A stretch of 64,000 bases of DNA from NCBI GenBank assembly GCA_025266875.1, contig JALLLT010000003.1, forward strand, positions 930,001 through 994,000, in the 5' to 3' direction. The stretch comes from Fennellomyces sp. T-0311 (lineage: Eukaryota; Mucoromycota; Mucoromycetes; Mucorales; Lichtheimiaceae). Shown here piece by piece: positions 37,044 through 46,304 of the stretch (positions are counted from its first letter, which is position 1; the number at the start of each line of letters is the position of its first letter). The notes below the pieces were generated by a model, which searched no databases, had not been told where the DNA came from, and was given only the letters and a program-made list of their open reading frames with translations. The position numbers were made by a program, and so were the translations under genes.

Positions 37044-37151
37044 CACTGTAAAAAATCCTAGTGTAATATAATGAGGTGGTACTATAAAATTATACAAAGT
37101 CTTGTAAAATCTTATGAAAACTGCCATTTTACAAGAAAATTTTTTACCGTG
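37044..37151. mobile_element. CACTGTAAA-type MITE, copy B
   Basis: A 108-bp element, CACTGTAAAAAATCCTAG at the left and TTTTTTACCGTG at the right. Its sequence (AATATAATGAGGTGGTACTA, then ATTATACAAAGTCTTG) is the reverse complement of copy A's interior with a shortened tandem part. It sits about 170 bp after lipase copy 1. Confidence 0.75.
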
Positions 37152-37699
37152 ACAATATCTGGTGATACTCGTTTTCACAACGACGCCAGATTACACCGAG
37201 TATATGCGGTGCTCTCGGTAATAGATGATATTCCGTAATTTAATACCAAAGTTAAGTAGCTTTTAATGAAACGCTGCTGTACAGGTAAGCGATGTTATCA
37301 TCACCTATAACTGTTGCTATGATTTGCGATTGAAGTCTTAAATTTATAACCACTAAAATTATTCCTAGTTTCTATAGTTCTTTTTTAGCCTATAGGTGCG
37401 TAGAACCAACTAACAAGGATTATGGGAAAGGAATATCTAGTGCGATGAAGCCATACTCCAATCAATCGTATCACTGTTCGCAGGTAACAGGAACTTCATA
37501 AGTCGCGTATGTTTGCCTATAGCCGTGATTTGTATATGTGTCCCGAGTAATTACACAAATTCCTTTGTGTTATCTTACCCGATCGATCATATTACATGTA
37601 ATGAATTACTGGAAAATCGACATGCGAAAAGCAGAGTTAAGATCCCATGGTAGCGGAAAGTAGTCATTGTGTCATCTTCCCGGGTTTAGTCTACAATTA

Positions 37700-37893
37700 T
37701 ACAGTCAAACCCCGCCTTGTGCAGAACAGGGAAATCCGAATATTTTGATGCATACAGTGAGGTTGTGCACCAACCGGGAGATAGTCCATACAGTCATACC
37801 TGCTTTGTACCGCTTTAAGAATTCCAAATACTTTGATGCATATAGTGAGGTTTTGCACGAAACGGGAGCTGCACAAACCGGGGTTCGACTGTA
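37700..37893. mobile_element. Pogo/Tigger-type MITE with internal duplication
   Basis: A 190-bp element (37702-37891) between TA dinucleotides. Left end CAGTCAAACCCCGCCTTGTG, right end (inverted) CACAAACCGGGGTTCGACTG; CAGTCRAACCCCGG is typical of pogo/Tigger-like DNA transposons. Inside, a ~32-bp unit (AATAYTTTGATGCATAYAGT and the following GAGGTT) occurs twice in direct orientation near 37738 and 37829. Confidence 0.75.
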
Positions 37894-38677
37894 TATACTA
37901 CGGATTTATATCAGAGTCGCAATATAAGTATTATTAATGATACTACATATAATATAGAATATAGTTAAAAGTATGCTTGACGAATTTATATCTTGGAGGA
38001 AAAGGTATTCTTGTTGAGCGGCAATTAAGTAAGGTAGATCTTTGGTGCTCGATATGGACGGAAGAAAAGCAGTAGACGGTATAAGTTTTCTCAGCACGCG
38101 CAATTCACATCAGTGTTCATTGTATCTTTTCTTCTGCTGCATACAGGAAAAAGTTGAACTTATCTGGTAATTGAAGTGCCCGTAGCAATTAATTAAACAC
38201 TAGTTGCACAGATTTCTATGTTTGGCTCCAGTGACACACAATGTTTGTACTGTGTAAAAGCTAATTTATTACATAGCTAATGATTTAACAACAATCAGAT
38301 ACTAGTGAAAATGTCTTCACAGTGCTTCAAAGTATGATTTAAGCCAACGTTTTTATAGCAAAAGTTATGTATCATATTATCGATTATGCACTTTTTACAG
38401 AGAAAATTCACATAAATAATCGAAGCAGACGTTATTAAGTGAGGCACGTGAGCATTTTGTATTACAATTGGTAGAACATCCTGCGGTATTCAGTATCACC
38501 GTTATGGGTATTTCAAATGGTGTAGGAGCTGTTTACCACAAGCATCTGCCACAAAGAATACCGCTTTAATAGTAATCAAATCCCCACGATTCTAGTTATA
38601 GTAAGTTTTTCAGAATTTATGATCGATACCTTCGGAAGACTGACCGTGCGAGAAAAATCATGGACAATAGGGCATTC

Positions 38678-38685
38678 TATAAATA
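38678..38685 (+). promoter_or_regulatory. TATA box of lipase copy 2
   Basis: TATAAATA 66 bp before the start codon, in a suitable position for a core promoter. Confidence 0.5.
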
Positions 38686-38750
38686 TGGTTCATATAATTG
38701 ACGACAAGCAAACGTGCTGGAAAAAGCTGCTCACTTGAACATTTATCAAC

Positions 38751-40179
38751 ATGAAATTAACGTTTGTAGCCCTTGCTATAACTTGCATTTTGCTACCACT
38801 GGCTGCTGCGCGTCCAGTGTATATCAAAAGACAAGATTATGATCCTGAAGCCACTGGCTTGGAAAGAAATGGACCGCTCCCCGCAGATGAGGACCAAAAT
38901 AATGGCTTGGCTTATAATGCGACCGAATATCCAGACACTGTTGCTGAGGCTTTAGCACGCGAGTTGCGTGCAAGTGGTGTGCGCCAGGCAACTGCCGGAG
39001 AAATTGAAGAACATAAATTTCTCACAAAAATGTCGGCAGCCGCCTACTGTCGCGATGTCATCCCGGGTGGAAAGTACCGATGCAAGAATTGCGATCGGAG
39101 CTTAACGCTTGTCAAGACTTTCACGACTCTTTTGGAGGATACCAATGCTATGATTCTTCGAGGAGATAATCAAAAGGGGATCTACGTTGTATTCAGAGGT
39201 ATGTATGCACTACCTTTGCGGGAGTCGCTTAGATGTGTCCTCATTAGTAGAATTTTAGGAACGAGTTCGGTCCGCAGTGGTATTGTTGTATGTTCTACGG
39301 TGGTATTGATCAAATTGTATGCTAAGCCGATATACCATAAAGGATGCTCAATTTGTCCCTGTGAATTACCCAGTTGCATCAGGAACCAAAGTTCATAAAG
39401 GTCAGTTCATACATTTCCCGACGAATCAAAAGTAACTGACGTACATTAACGAATGCTCAAAATCAGGCTTCTTGGACAGTTATAATGCTGTCAGAGATGA
39501 CTTACTGGCGGTTCTCGACAACCAAGTTGATCAATACCCCGATTACAAGGTGGTTGTTACCGGGTAATAATGACAGATCATATACATATTGCGGAAACTC
39601 TGTGTAACAAAAAACTCAATGGCTAGTCACTCTCTCGGTGGTGCACAAGCGTTGTTGTGTGCATTGGATCTCTTTAACATTGAGGGAGGGCGCTACGGTT
39701 TAAATAGGCTATCGTTATTCACCCAAGGTATGATTAAACATAAACAGTTATATTGTGTAGTTCTAAGTATAAGCTACGATATAAATAGGCCAACCTCGGG
39801 TGGGAGATCCAGCATTTGCTGATTACGTTATTAGCACCAATATTCCCTACGAACGTCTTGTGAATAAGCGTGACAGTAAGTGACAACGTACCTTTATATT
39901 AAGTATTTTATATGTAACTTATGTTTATATAGTCGTCCCACATGTTCCGCCAGGTATCATAAATTTTTTGCATGCTGGTGAGGAGTTTTGGATTACTGAG
40001 GATGACGTTGTTCGTAAGTATAACTTATTGTTATGTATGAAAAATATTGCTTACAAAGAAGCGCAGAGGTTTGCCCGAATGGAATTGAAACCGATAACTG
40101 TGGTAATTCTATCGTTCCATTCACTAGTCTGCTGGATCATGTAACGTATCTTGGCATCAACACTGGTCTTTGCCTCTAA
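38751..40179 (+). CDS. Secreted class-3 (triacylglycerol) lipase, copy 2
   Basis: Eight exons: 38751-39198, 39259-39287, 39343-39400, 39467-39563, 39627-39727, 39789-39875, 39933-40013, 40067-40179; 337 aa. Signal peptide MKLTFVALAITCILLPLAAA, a pro-region with a KR dibasic site early on and EATGLER further on, then a mature lipase of Rhizomucor/Rhizopus type. The oxyanion region is RGTSSVRSG, the nucleophile S213 in GHSLGGA, D273 in NKRDIVPHVPP and H325 in LDHVTYLGINTGLC. The FLHAGEEFWI loop is also as in the family. It hydrolyses triglycerides outside the cell. Together with the paralogue upstream it is a tandem pair; this copy keeps every catalytic element. Confidence 0.95.
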
Positions 40180-40325
40180 ATAAGTTACAGCTGCGCTGGC
40201 TTATACTTGATGAAAATACGCACCTACATTGTGCGAATCATGTTTTAGTAGTAGTTATATATAAATATTTTCTATTTTATTCTGACGATGACGGAGATAC
40301 TGTATCCGGCAACATAAAAATAGCT

Positions 40326-41668
40326 TATTTTTGGGGAATTGATACGGGTGTCCGCCATTTTCTGTAGCTTAGTCAAGATGCCCCCGCATATAATACATAG
40401 GAGGTATTTGGTGGGGGTCTCCAGCCAGCGAGACCCAGTCCCCATATATAGTACCTTATCAAAGTTATCCCTCTTTTATATATCTCCAGAGGGTTATGTA
40501 GGGTATAATGTACTGCTCGAAAAATTGTATAAAAAATAAATGGAAAATGAAAGGTATGTAAAGCAAAGTATGTATCAGATATCTATGAACATGAGCTACA
40601 CCGTAAAAAATTCTAGTGTAACGTAGTGCGGCAGTGCTATAAAATTACTACAGTGCCGTATTGGCAATAGCCAAAATGCTATCTATAATAGACAACGCCA
40701 ACAAGTTTGAAGATTACAGACATTATGTTCTTCCACTTTCCGTCGAGCTTTTTCCTTCGACGAGTAATTGATTTTCTTTTGTCAATCTCATACACTGAAG
40801 AACCAATTCTGCAATTTACAACATAACGGTCACCATGGCAGCGTTCTGATACGACGCGTGCGCACGATTCGCATTCCTTCAAACATATATCGATCGTACC
40901 GTCGTAGATAGTCTGGTAATTGGCGTCGTACTCTTGTTCTTTCCGGAATGTACTTAACAGAGATGCATCTGTGGTAATGATTGTCGTGGCTGACATGATA
41001 ATTTGCATAAAGATGAATTCGGACAAAAGAAGAATCGGCTAAAACATCCAATAACTGGAAGATGCTAGAAGGACAGTAAAAGATGTGCCGTAGTCAGCAG
41101 TATAAATAAGGCACTAGATTAGCATATGAAAAGGCAATCAGAACAGAGATTTATTTTAGGTCTCAGCGGCTCTCTTATTGTTACCAATTGAACCTTCTAC
41201 ATCACATGGTAGATCCAAACGCAAATACACCCACTTTTCCGTGCTACCAAATGCACATAATGTACACATATTTGGACAGAAAAATGGGCGCTCAGTTTAT
41301 AGCGTAACAACAAATGTACGTCACGAAAACTACTTTAAATTACTTCCAGTATTTTCTCGTGACTCAACTCTAACACGGACTGCACTTAGAGCTTTATACT
41401 TTGATAAAAAAAATGTCAAACCAGTAGACATATACTACAAGGGTCTCCTTCTCTACTCTCAAAACCCGTATATCACACTTTACTTTATATATGGTATAGA
41501 CGGATAGATATATATGCACTATGTAAATGAAACAAGCGGACACCCGTTAGGTATATACGCGGACACCCATAAGCAACAGTTCTGTGATTGGACTGGTATT
41601 ATATGCATGGGCATCTTGACTAAGCTACAGAAACCGGCGGACACCCGTATCAATTCCCTATTTTTGAC
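40326..41668. mobile_element. hAT-type DNA transposon, apparently non-autonomous
   Basis: The element spans 40334-41660 (1327 bp), bounded by exact 8-bp target duplications TATTTTTG (40326-40333 and 41661-41668). The terminal inverted repeats are ~60 bp: GGGAATTGATACGGGTGTCC at the left, continuing with TGTAGCTTAGTCAAGATGC and GCATATAATAC, inverted at 41598-41660. GCGGACACCC motifs recur inside both ends (e.g. near 41536 and 41560), as with hAT subterminal repeats. Eight-bp duplications define the hAT superfamily. No transposase is present. Inside are two modest ORFs of unknown nature: a minus-strand Cys-rich frame at about 40679-41005 (CLKECESCARVVSERC) and a plus-strand 109-aa frame at 41178-41507 with TATAAATA near 41101. 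Confidence 0.85.
40599..40655 (+). mobile_element. CACTGTAAA-type MITE fragment, copy C, nested in the hAT element
   Basis: CACCGTAAAAAATTCTAGTG followed by TAACGTAGTGCGGCAGTGCTA matches the left half of copy B. The other inverted end is missing, so it is truncated. Confidence 0.55.
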
Positions 41669-42317
41669 CATAGCTATTACCCGTCTTTCCTATTGGCTAT
41701 GCCAACTCATATTCCGCTTCATGCAGCTTCAGAGCACTAATACCTTTGTCAGCAAAAGTCACAACCATCCTTAACAAGCGCATAATAAGTAATGAGCACA
41801 GATGTAAGCACGTGATGACGAGATCTCATATCTGATGAGAACCTTTATAAAATGACAGGAGTTTTCCATACAATAAACTCAAGCTTTTTGAGTCTAATGG
41901 ACTTCATCACTTCTTTTGATATCTACCTTCGCTCTAGAGTACTATACTACATTATGTTACTTGATTTACTTTTTATCTATAAGTCACTGAACATCTGACA
42001 TCATTATACTCATTACAGCACACAACTCCCTATTCTTTAATGAAACTAAGGCTTCGCGTCAACAACTGTAGAAACGCCTCTGTGGAACAAGGCACATTTA
42101 GGAAAACTTCTACCCGCATTCTGCAGACTGTAAATCCTCAGCTTTGCCGTATTACAACCATAGCTTGAGGTAGCTTACAAAGTATTACACCACCAGATTA
42201 TCACACATGCGCTCTATATTCAAGGTGCTGTTCAGCTATTCTTTCTTTCACGCCATCAGTTATCAATTTTGACTTTGGAAACACAAACTCTATGTACCAT
42301 TCCTAATTGAGAGCACC

Positions 42318-42371
42318 CCGATTGTCCGCACTGCTCAGGCGGTAGTGCTCCGGGTTTCCCCACTTCTTTAC
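42318..42371 (+). promoter_or_regulatory. Conserved upstream block of questin-oxidase-like gene 1
   Basis: CCGATTGTCCGCAC followed by GTGCTCCGGGTTTCC and CACTTCTTTAC. The same string of motifs in the same order lies upstream of the second paralogue (44452-44501). In otherwise diverged DNA this suggests a kept promoter or 5' region. Confidence 0.5.
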
Positions 42372-42435
42372 TTTCTTTTCTTCGAAGGAAAAGCACGGAG
42401 CTGTATCCTTACGCAAGAAATAAAACATCGGTAAC

Positions 42436-42474
42436 AAATTACCCGATGCCGAAAGAAATTACCCGATACCGAAA
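42436..42474 (+). repeat. Two direct repeats AAATTACCCGATRCCGAAA
   Basis: Copies at 42436-42454 and 42456-42474 differ at one base; a half-palindrome CGGTA-ACAAATTACCCG precedes them. About 55-90 bp from the start codon of questin-oxidase-like gene 1. Not seen before gene 2. Could be a regulator-binding pair. Confidence 0.45.
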
Positions 42475-42526
42475 ATAGCTTTTAAAAAATGTTCGGTATT
42501 CCAGTTTACCTAAGCAGATCAGAATC

Positions 42527-43869
42527 ATGACTTCACTTTCGCTTAACAAACCACACTTGCTCCTTTTACCTGGATCATCTGGATTAACACCACCTCAGCA
42601 TACGTTAATCTCTAAGAATCACAAGGAACATGATATATTCTTTACTACGGGTGGAAAGCACAAGTACATTTTCACCGTGAAATTATGCAGATCAAGAAAG
42701 ATACTGATTACTATATCTGTAGTCACTTAATTCATCACTACTTGGCAGCCTACTCCCTTGGCGCATCCATGGAGAAATTGGAGTCTATTTATGAAGGGCA
42801 TGCATCATTTTTACGCCCCATTACTGATGCCGAGGATATCACTGAAGAGACATACCGAGAAAGGCTTGGCGATGGAGATGGGTACGGAAGTTACCTCAAA
42901 TTTTTCAAGGACGAGATTGATAAACGCGGTATGCTTGATACGATTCGCTACTGGATGTTCAAAGACGATATGCTCGCTCGTGTCCTTGCTGGAGGATACC
43001 ATGCATTGATCCATATTGGATACGCAGTCGAATTCGATCTGCCTTCCATTGCAGCAGAAGGTCTCGCTATGGCTGCATGTACAGAAGATGTTCTGGTTCC
43101 AGTAATTGACTTGACGGAGGAATCGATACAAAGGAAACGTTACAATGGTACTTCAAGCATTCAAGTTCTTGCCAAAGAAATCAAAATTGAACCTGCTTTT
43201 GACGGAATTGTTGACGTCAACAAATTTGATAAACTTGCTATGGTCCTGAAAAATGAAGTTTCTTTAGCCAAACTACGTGAGTACCTCGCTGATTGGAAAT
43301 TTAAAGGTATGTATGGTTAGTAAATGTTACATATTCTACCAACACAGAGAGTAGAACCTGAATCGGCTCTTCAAGAACTGTTTACTTCATGTGCTCTCAT
43401 ATATGCCGCTTCTGGTATTCGAGAACAAGGCATCAAGCTCGACTTTTTCCTGATGCACGCTCTGACATCCACTTATGCGCTTTATACTTTATTGCCTCAC
43501 TTGAATCAAGTCCAAGCGGAGCTTATGCTTCGTGGTCACTTTGCTGCGACCCTGGGTTACTATATTGCGCGTGGTCGTCCAACCTTGAGAGTCGATTTGC
43601 TTACTCAATACAAGCCACCTCATAAACCAAAAGGAGAAAATCCATGGCTTGATATCATTAGTCGTGCTCTTGATGTGGAGGAGTGTCATGTTTCCAAGGT
43701 TATAAGATCACTTGCCTTGGGTCAGGTCACCTACCGCAACTCATCAGAGGAGATATGGATCAAGGCGGCGCAAATCACCCTGGATGTGATCGGCCCAACC
43801 TCAGAGTCACATATTAAGGCCAACTGGAACTTCATTGGCGTAGGTTTTGATGAAGCTTGGAAAGAGTAA
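42527..43869 (+). CDS. Questin oxidase-like (DUF4243) protein, copy 1
   Basis: Three exons: 42527-42663, 42723-43306, 43355-43869; 411 aa. The layout fits the questin-oxidase-like family: an N-terminal NHKEHDIFF segment, then H-x-x-H-x-LAAYSLGAS, SYLKFFKDE, YHALIHIGYAVEFD, AEGLAMAACTED, a middle linker, FTSCALIYAASGIR, FFLMHALTSTYAL, and a C-terminal WNFIGVGFDEAW. Several His residues (in IHHY, HALIHIG, MHALTS) could bind metal. Characterised members (fungal questin oxidase) cleave an anthraquinone ring with NADPH and O2 by a Baeyer-Villiger-like step, but most fungal members have unknown substrates. No signal peptide. It forms a tandem pair with the next gene (identical exon phases), and no polyketide synthase is in the window. 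Confidence 0.85.
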
Positions 43870-44451
43870 CACGAAGCCAACAATATTGTAATAAAATTTG
43901 ACAAAAACTTTCCGTGACAATGGGATTACATATTTAAATTACCAGGGTATATATAATACTGTATCCACAGTCCTACATACTTCATTTTAGACGATAATGT
44001 ATATGATGCAAGAGTTACAGACCCGAGAAATTTGCATAAAATCCTTGCAACTTATTTCTAAGCTAATATAGGTAATCTGTCACTGTCAGATAGAATGAAA
44101 GACACATTAATCCAGAAGCATCTGATAGCGTACATAGTACCATCAATACTTGACTTCTACATATGACATTGTTAGGAGATGTAGTAAGAAACACTCTATG
44201 TGCAGCCTACACAGTGATCATTATCAGTGGCGCTGGTAGATCCCTACGTAGCTATGTGCGATTTTTACCACAGATGATGATACTATCTTGTCAATATTAG
44301 ACGGCTATAAGTCCATATATACATATTGCTTAATCTTTCAGTTAAATTACTATTTTATTACAGAGCATCCAGATTTTTCGATAGTATCGTTTACTATACG
44401 TGGTAGGCACAGCAGTTATATATTTATGCGCTTTGCCTAAATGGGAATCCA

Positions 44452-44501
44452 CCGATTGTCCGCACAATCCAAGTACTGCTCCGGTTTTCCGCACGTCTTT
44501 A
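44452..44501 (+). promoter_or_regulatory. Conserved upstream block of questin-oxidase-like gene 2
   Basis: CCGATTGTCCGCAC, then GTACTGCTCCGGTTTTCC and CACGTCTTTAC, matching 42318-42371. It ends about 105 bp before the start codon; in gene 1 the equivalent block ends about 155 bp before the start. Confidence 0.5.
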
Positions 44502-44567
44502 CCCCCTTTTTTTAAGGCTACATTGAATTTTCGTAGGTACCCCATGATTCCTTTTTCGCCGTACTAA

Positions 44568-44575
44568 TATAAAAA
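44568..44575 (+). promoter_or_regulatory. TATA box of questin-oxidase-like gene 2
   Basis: TATAAAAA 31 bp before the ATG, a convincing core-promoter position that implies a short leader. Confidence 0.55.
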
Positions 44576-44605
44576 CGCGGCTCCAGCCTAGCTAAATCTT
44601 TAACC

Positions 44606-45961
44606 ATGGACTCATCTTCACAAAGGAAACACTACTCAATTCTTTTTCCTGGAGCTTCACCGGTACTTTCCTGGCATCCGCTAATCGACAGGAATCATAA
44701 AGAGCATGACATATTCCTTACCAAAGGTGGAAAGCACAAGTACATATTTACCAAAATGCTTGTAATATAGAGCACGATATTTACCTAATTAATCTAAAAT
44801 CTAGTCACTTTATTCACCAATACTTGGCAGCCTATTCCCTTGGTGCATCCATGGAAAAGTTGCAGTCTATTTACGATGGCCACGCATCTATTCTAATTCC
44901 CATCGTTAGCGATGGACAAGATATTACTGAAGAAACATATCGTAAGGAAATTGGTAACCGAGATGCGTATGGAAGTTACCTCAAATTTTTCGAGGGGGAG
45001 GTTGAGAAGCACGGTATGCTTCATGCGATTCGTTACTGGATTTTCAAGGATGATATGCTTGCGCGTACTCTAGCTGGAGCGTACCATCCATTGATTCATA
45101 TTGGGTACGCTATTGAATTTGATCTACCTTCCGTTGCAGCAGAAGGTCTCGCTATGGCCGCATGTACCGAAGATGTTCTGGTTCCAGTAATAGATCTAAA
45201 CGAGCAATCAATGCGAGAGAAACATTATCGAGGCACTTCAACCATCCAAGAACTTGTCAGGGATATCAAAACCGACGCCACTTTCGATGGAATTATTGAT
45301 GACCTCAAAGTCATCGACAGACTTCCTTTGATCCTAGGAAACCCTAATGCTGCAAGCAAGCTACGTGAATACCTCGCCGATTGGAAGTTCATAGGTAAAG
45401 GAAAGGAAATAAAACAAACAGGCTGTCTGAATAACCGATTGAGAAGACCCTGAGTCTAGTCTGCAAGAACTGTTTACATCATGCGTTCTTATTTACGGTG
45501 CTTCCGGTATTCGGGAGCAAGGGATTAAGTTCAGCTTTTTCCTGGTGCACGCACTGACATCTGTCCATGCGCTCTATACGATACTGCCTCAATTAAACCC
45601 AGTCCAAGCCGAATTGCTACTCCGTGGACATCTTGTGGAGACCCTTACTTGCTACATTTCCCAAGGCCGTCCAACGTTGCGAATCGATTTGCTTCGCCAG
45701 TACGAATCACCTCAGAAACCGGAAGACGCAAATCCCTGGATGGACGTCATCAATCGCACTCTTTCTGTGAATGAGTGCCATATTACCAAAGCTATCCGAG
45801 CTCTTGCTCTAGGTCAGGTGATATACCGGGATTCTTTGGAAGATCTATGGATCAAGGTGGCACAAATGACCGTGGATGTAATCGGGCCAACCACCGAGTC
45901 ACACCTGAAGGCCAACTGGGATTTTGCTGGCGTAGGATTTGACGAGGCTTGGCAAGAATAA
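44606..45961 (+). CDS. Questin oxidase-like (DUF4243) protein, copy 2
   Basis: Three exons: 44606-44739, 44805-45394, 45447-45961; 412 aa. Introns sit at exactly the same codons as in copy 1 (after GGKHK and before PES-LQELF). The same landmarks are kept: NHKEHDIF, HQYLAAYSLGAS, SYLKFFEGE, YHPLIHIGYAIEFD, AEGLAMAACTED, VHALTSVHALYT, WDFAGVGFDEAW. The proteins look roughly 70% identical by eye, so the duplication is fairly recent but both frames are under constraint. A cytosolic oxidoreductase of unknown substrate is the safest call; questin itself is only the family namesake. Confidence 0.85.
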
Positions 45962-46304
45962 ATAAAGCATAGTGATAATAGCAGTTACGGCATATGTATG
46001 TGGTCCGTAATTTCCCACGTTGTACGTGATTAGGTGCTCTTGCATTTCCTATGCAACTTATTCAGGTACATGTGTCTAGACGCTGATCTATTCAGTAGTG
46101 AAGACATGCACGGTACAATGGGATGTCTTGGCATATTGCCCCAGTGTTTTGGAAAGTGTGATACACTAATTAAACAGCGGTTCGTACTTTACCATTAAAG
46201 CGTGAATGGAACTTCATTTCGGTTCCGACCCCGCATTTTAACTGGTTTGAAAGGGCTGCAAAGCCCTTTTCCTTTCTTCTTATGCATTGAGGTCTAATTT
46301 CACC
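45962..46304. other. Intergenic
   Basis: A 343-bp spacer between questin-oxidase-like copy 2 and the adenylate-kinase-like gene. It contains the short palindrome AAAGGGCTTTGCAGCCCTTT-like stem near 46248-46268 (GAAAGGGCTGC / AAAGCCCTTTTC), which could act as an RNA hairpin. Otherwise featureless. Confidence 0.35.

Larger units (their letters stand above)
36877..38750. other. Intergenic between the lipase genes
   Basis: Holds MITE copy B (37044-37151), a pogo-type MITE (37700-37893) and the promoter of the second lipase gene with a TATA box at 38678-38685. No gene seen. Confidence 0.6.
41669..42526. other. Intergenic; promoter region of questin-oxidase-like gene 1
   Basis: Near 41850-41881 an LTR-like TTTATAAAATG ... 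CAATAAACTC pair is visible. The last 210 bp hold the conserved block (42318-42371) and two direct repeats (42436-42474), annotated separately. No gene. Confidence 0.45.
43870..44605. other. Intergenic between the two questin-oxidase-like genes
   Basis: The 3' flank of copy 1 and the promoter of copy 2. Apart from the conserved block and TATA box nothing was recognised. Confidence 0.5.
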
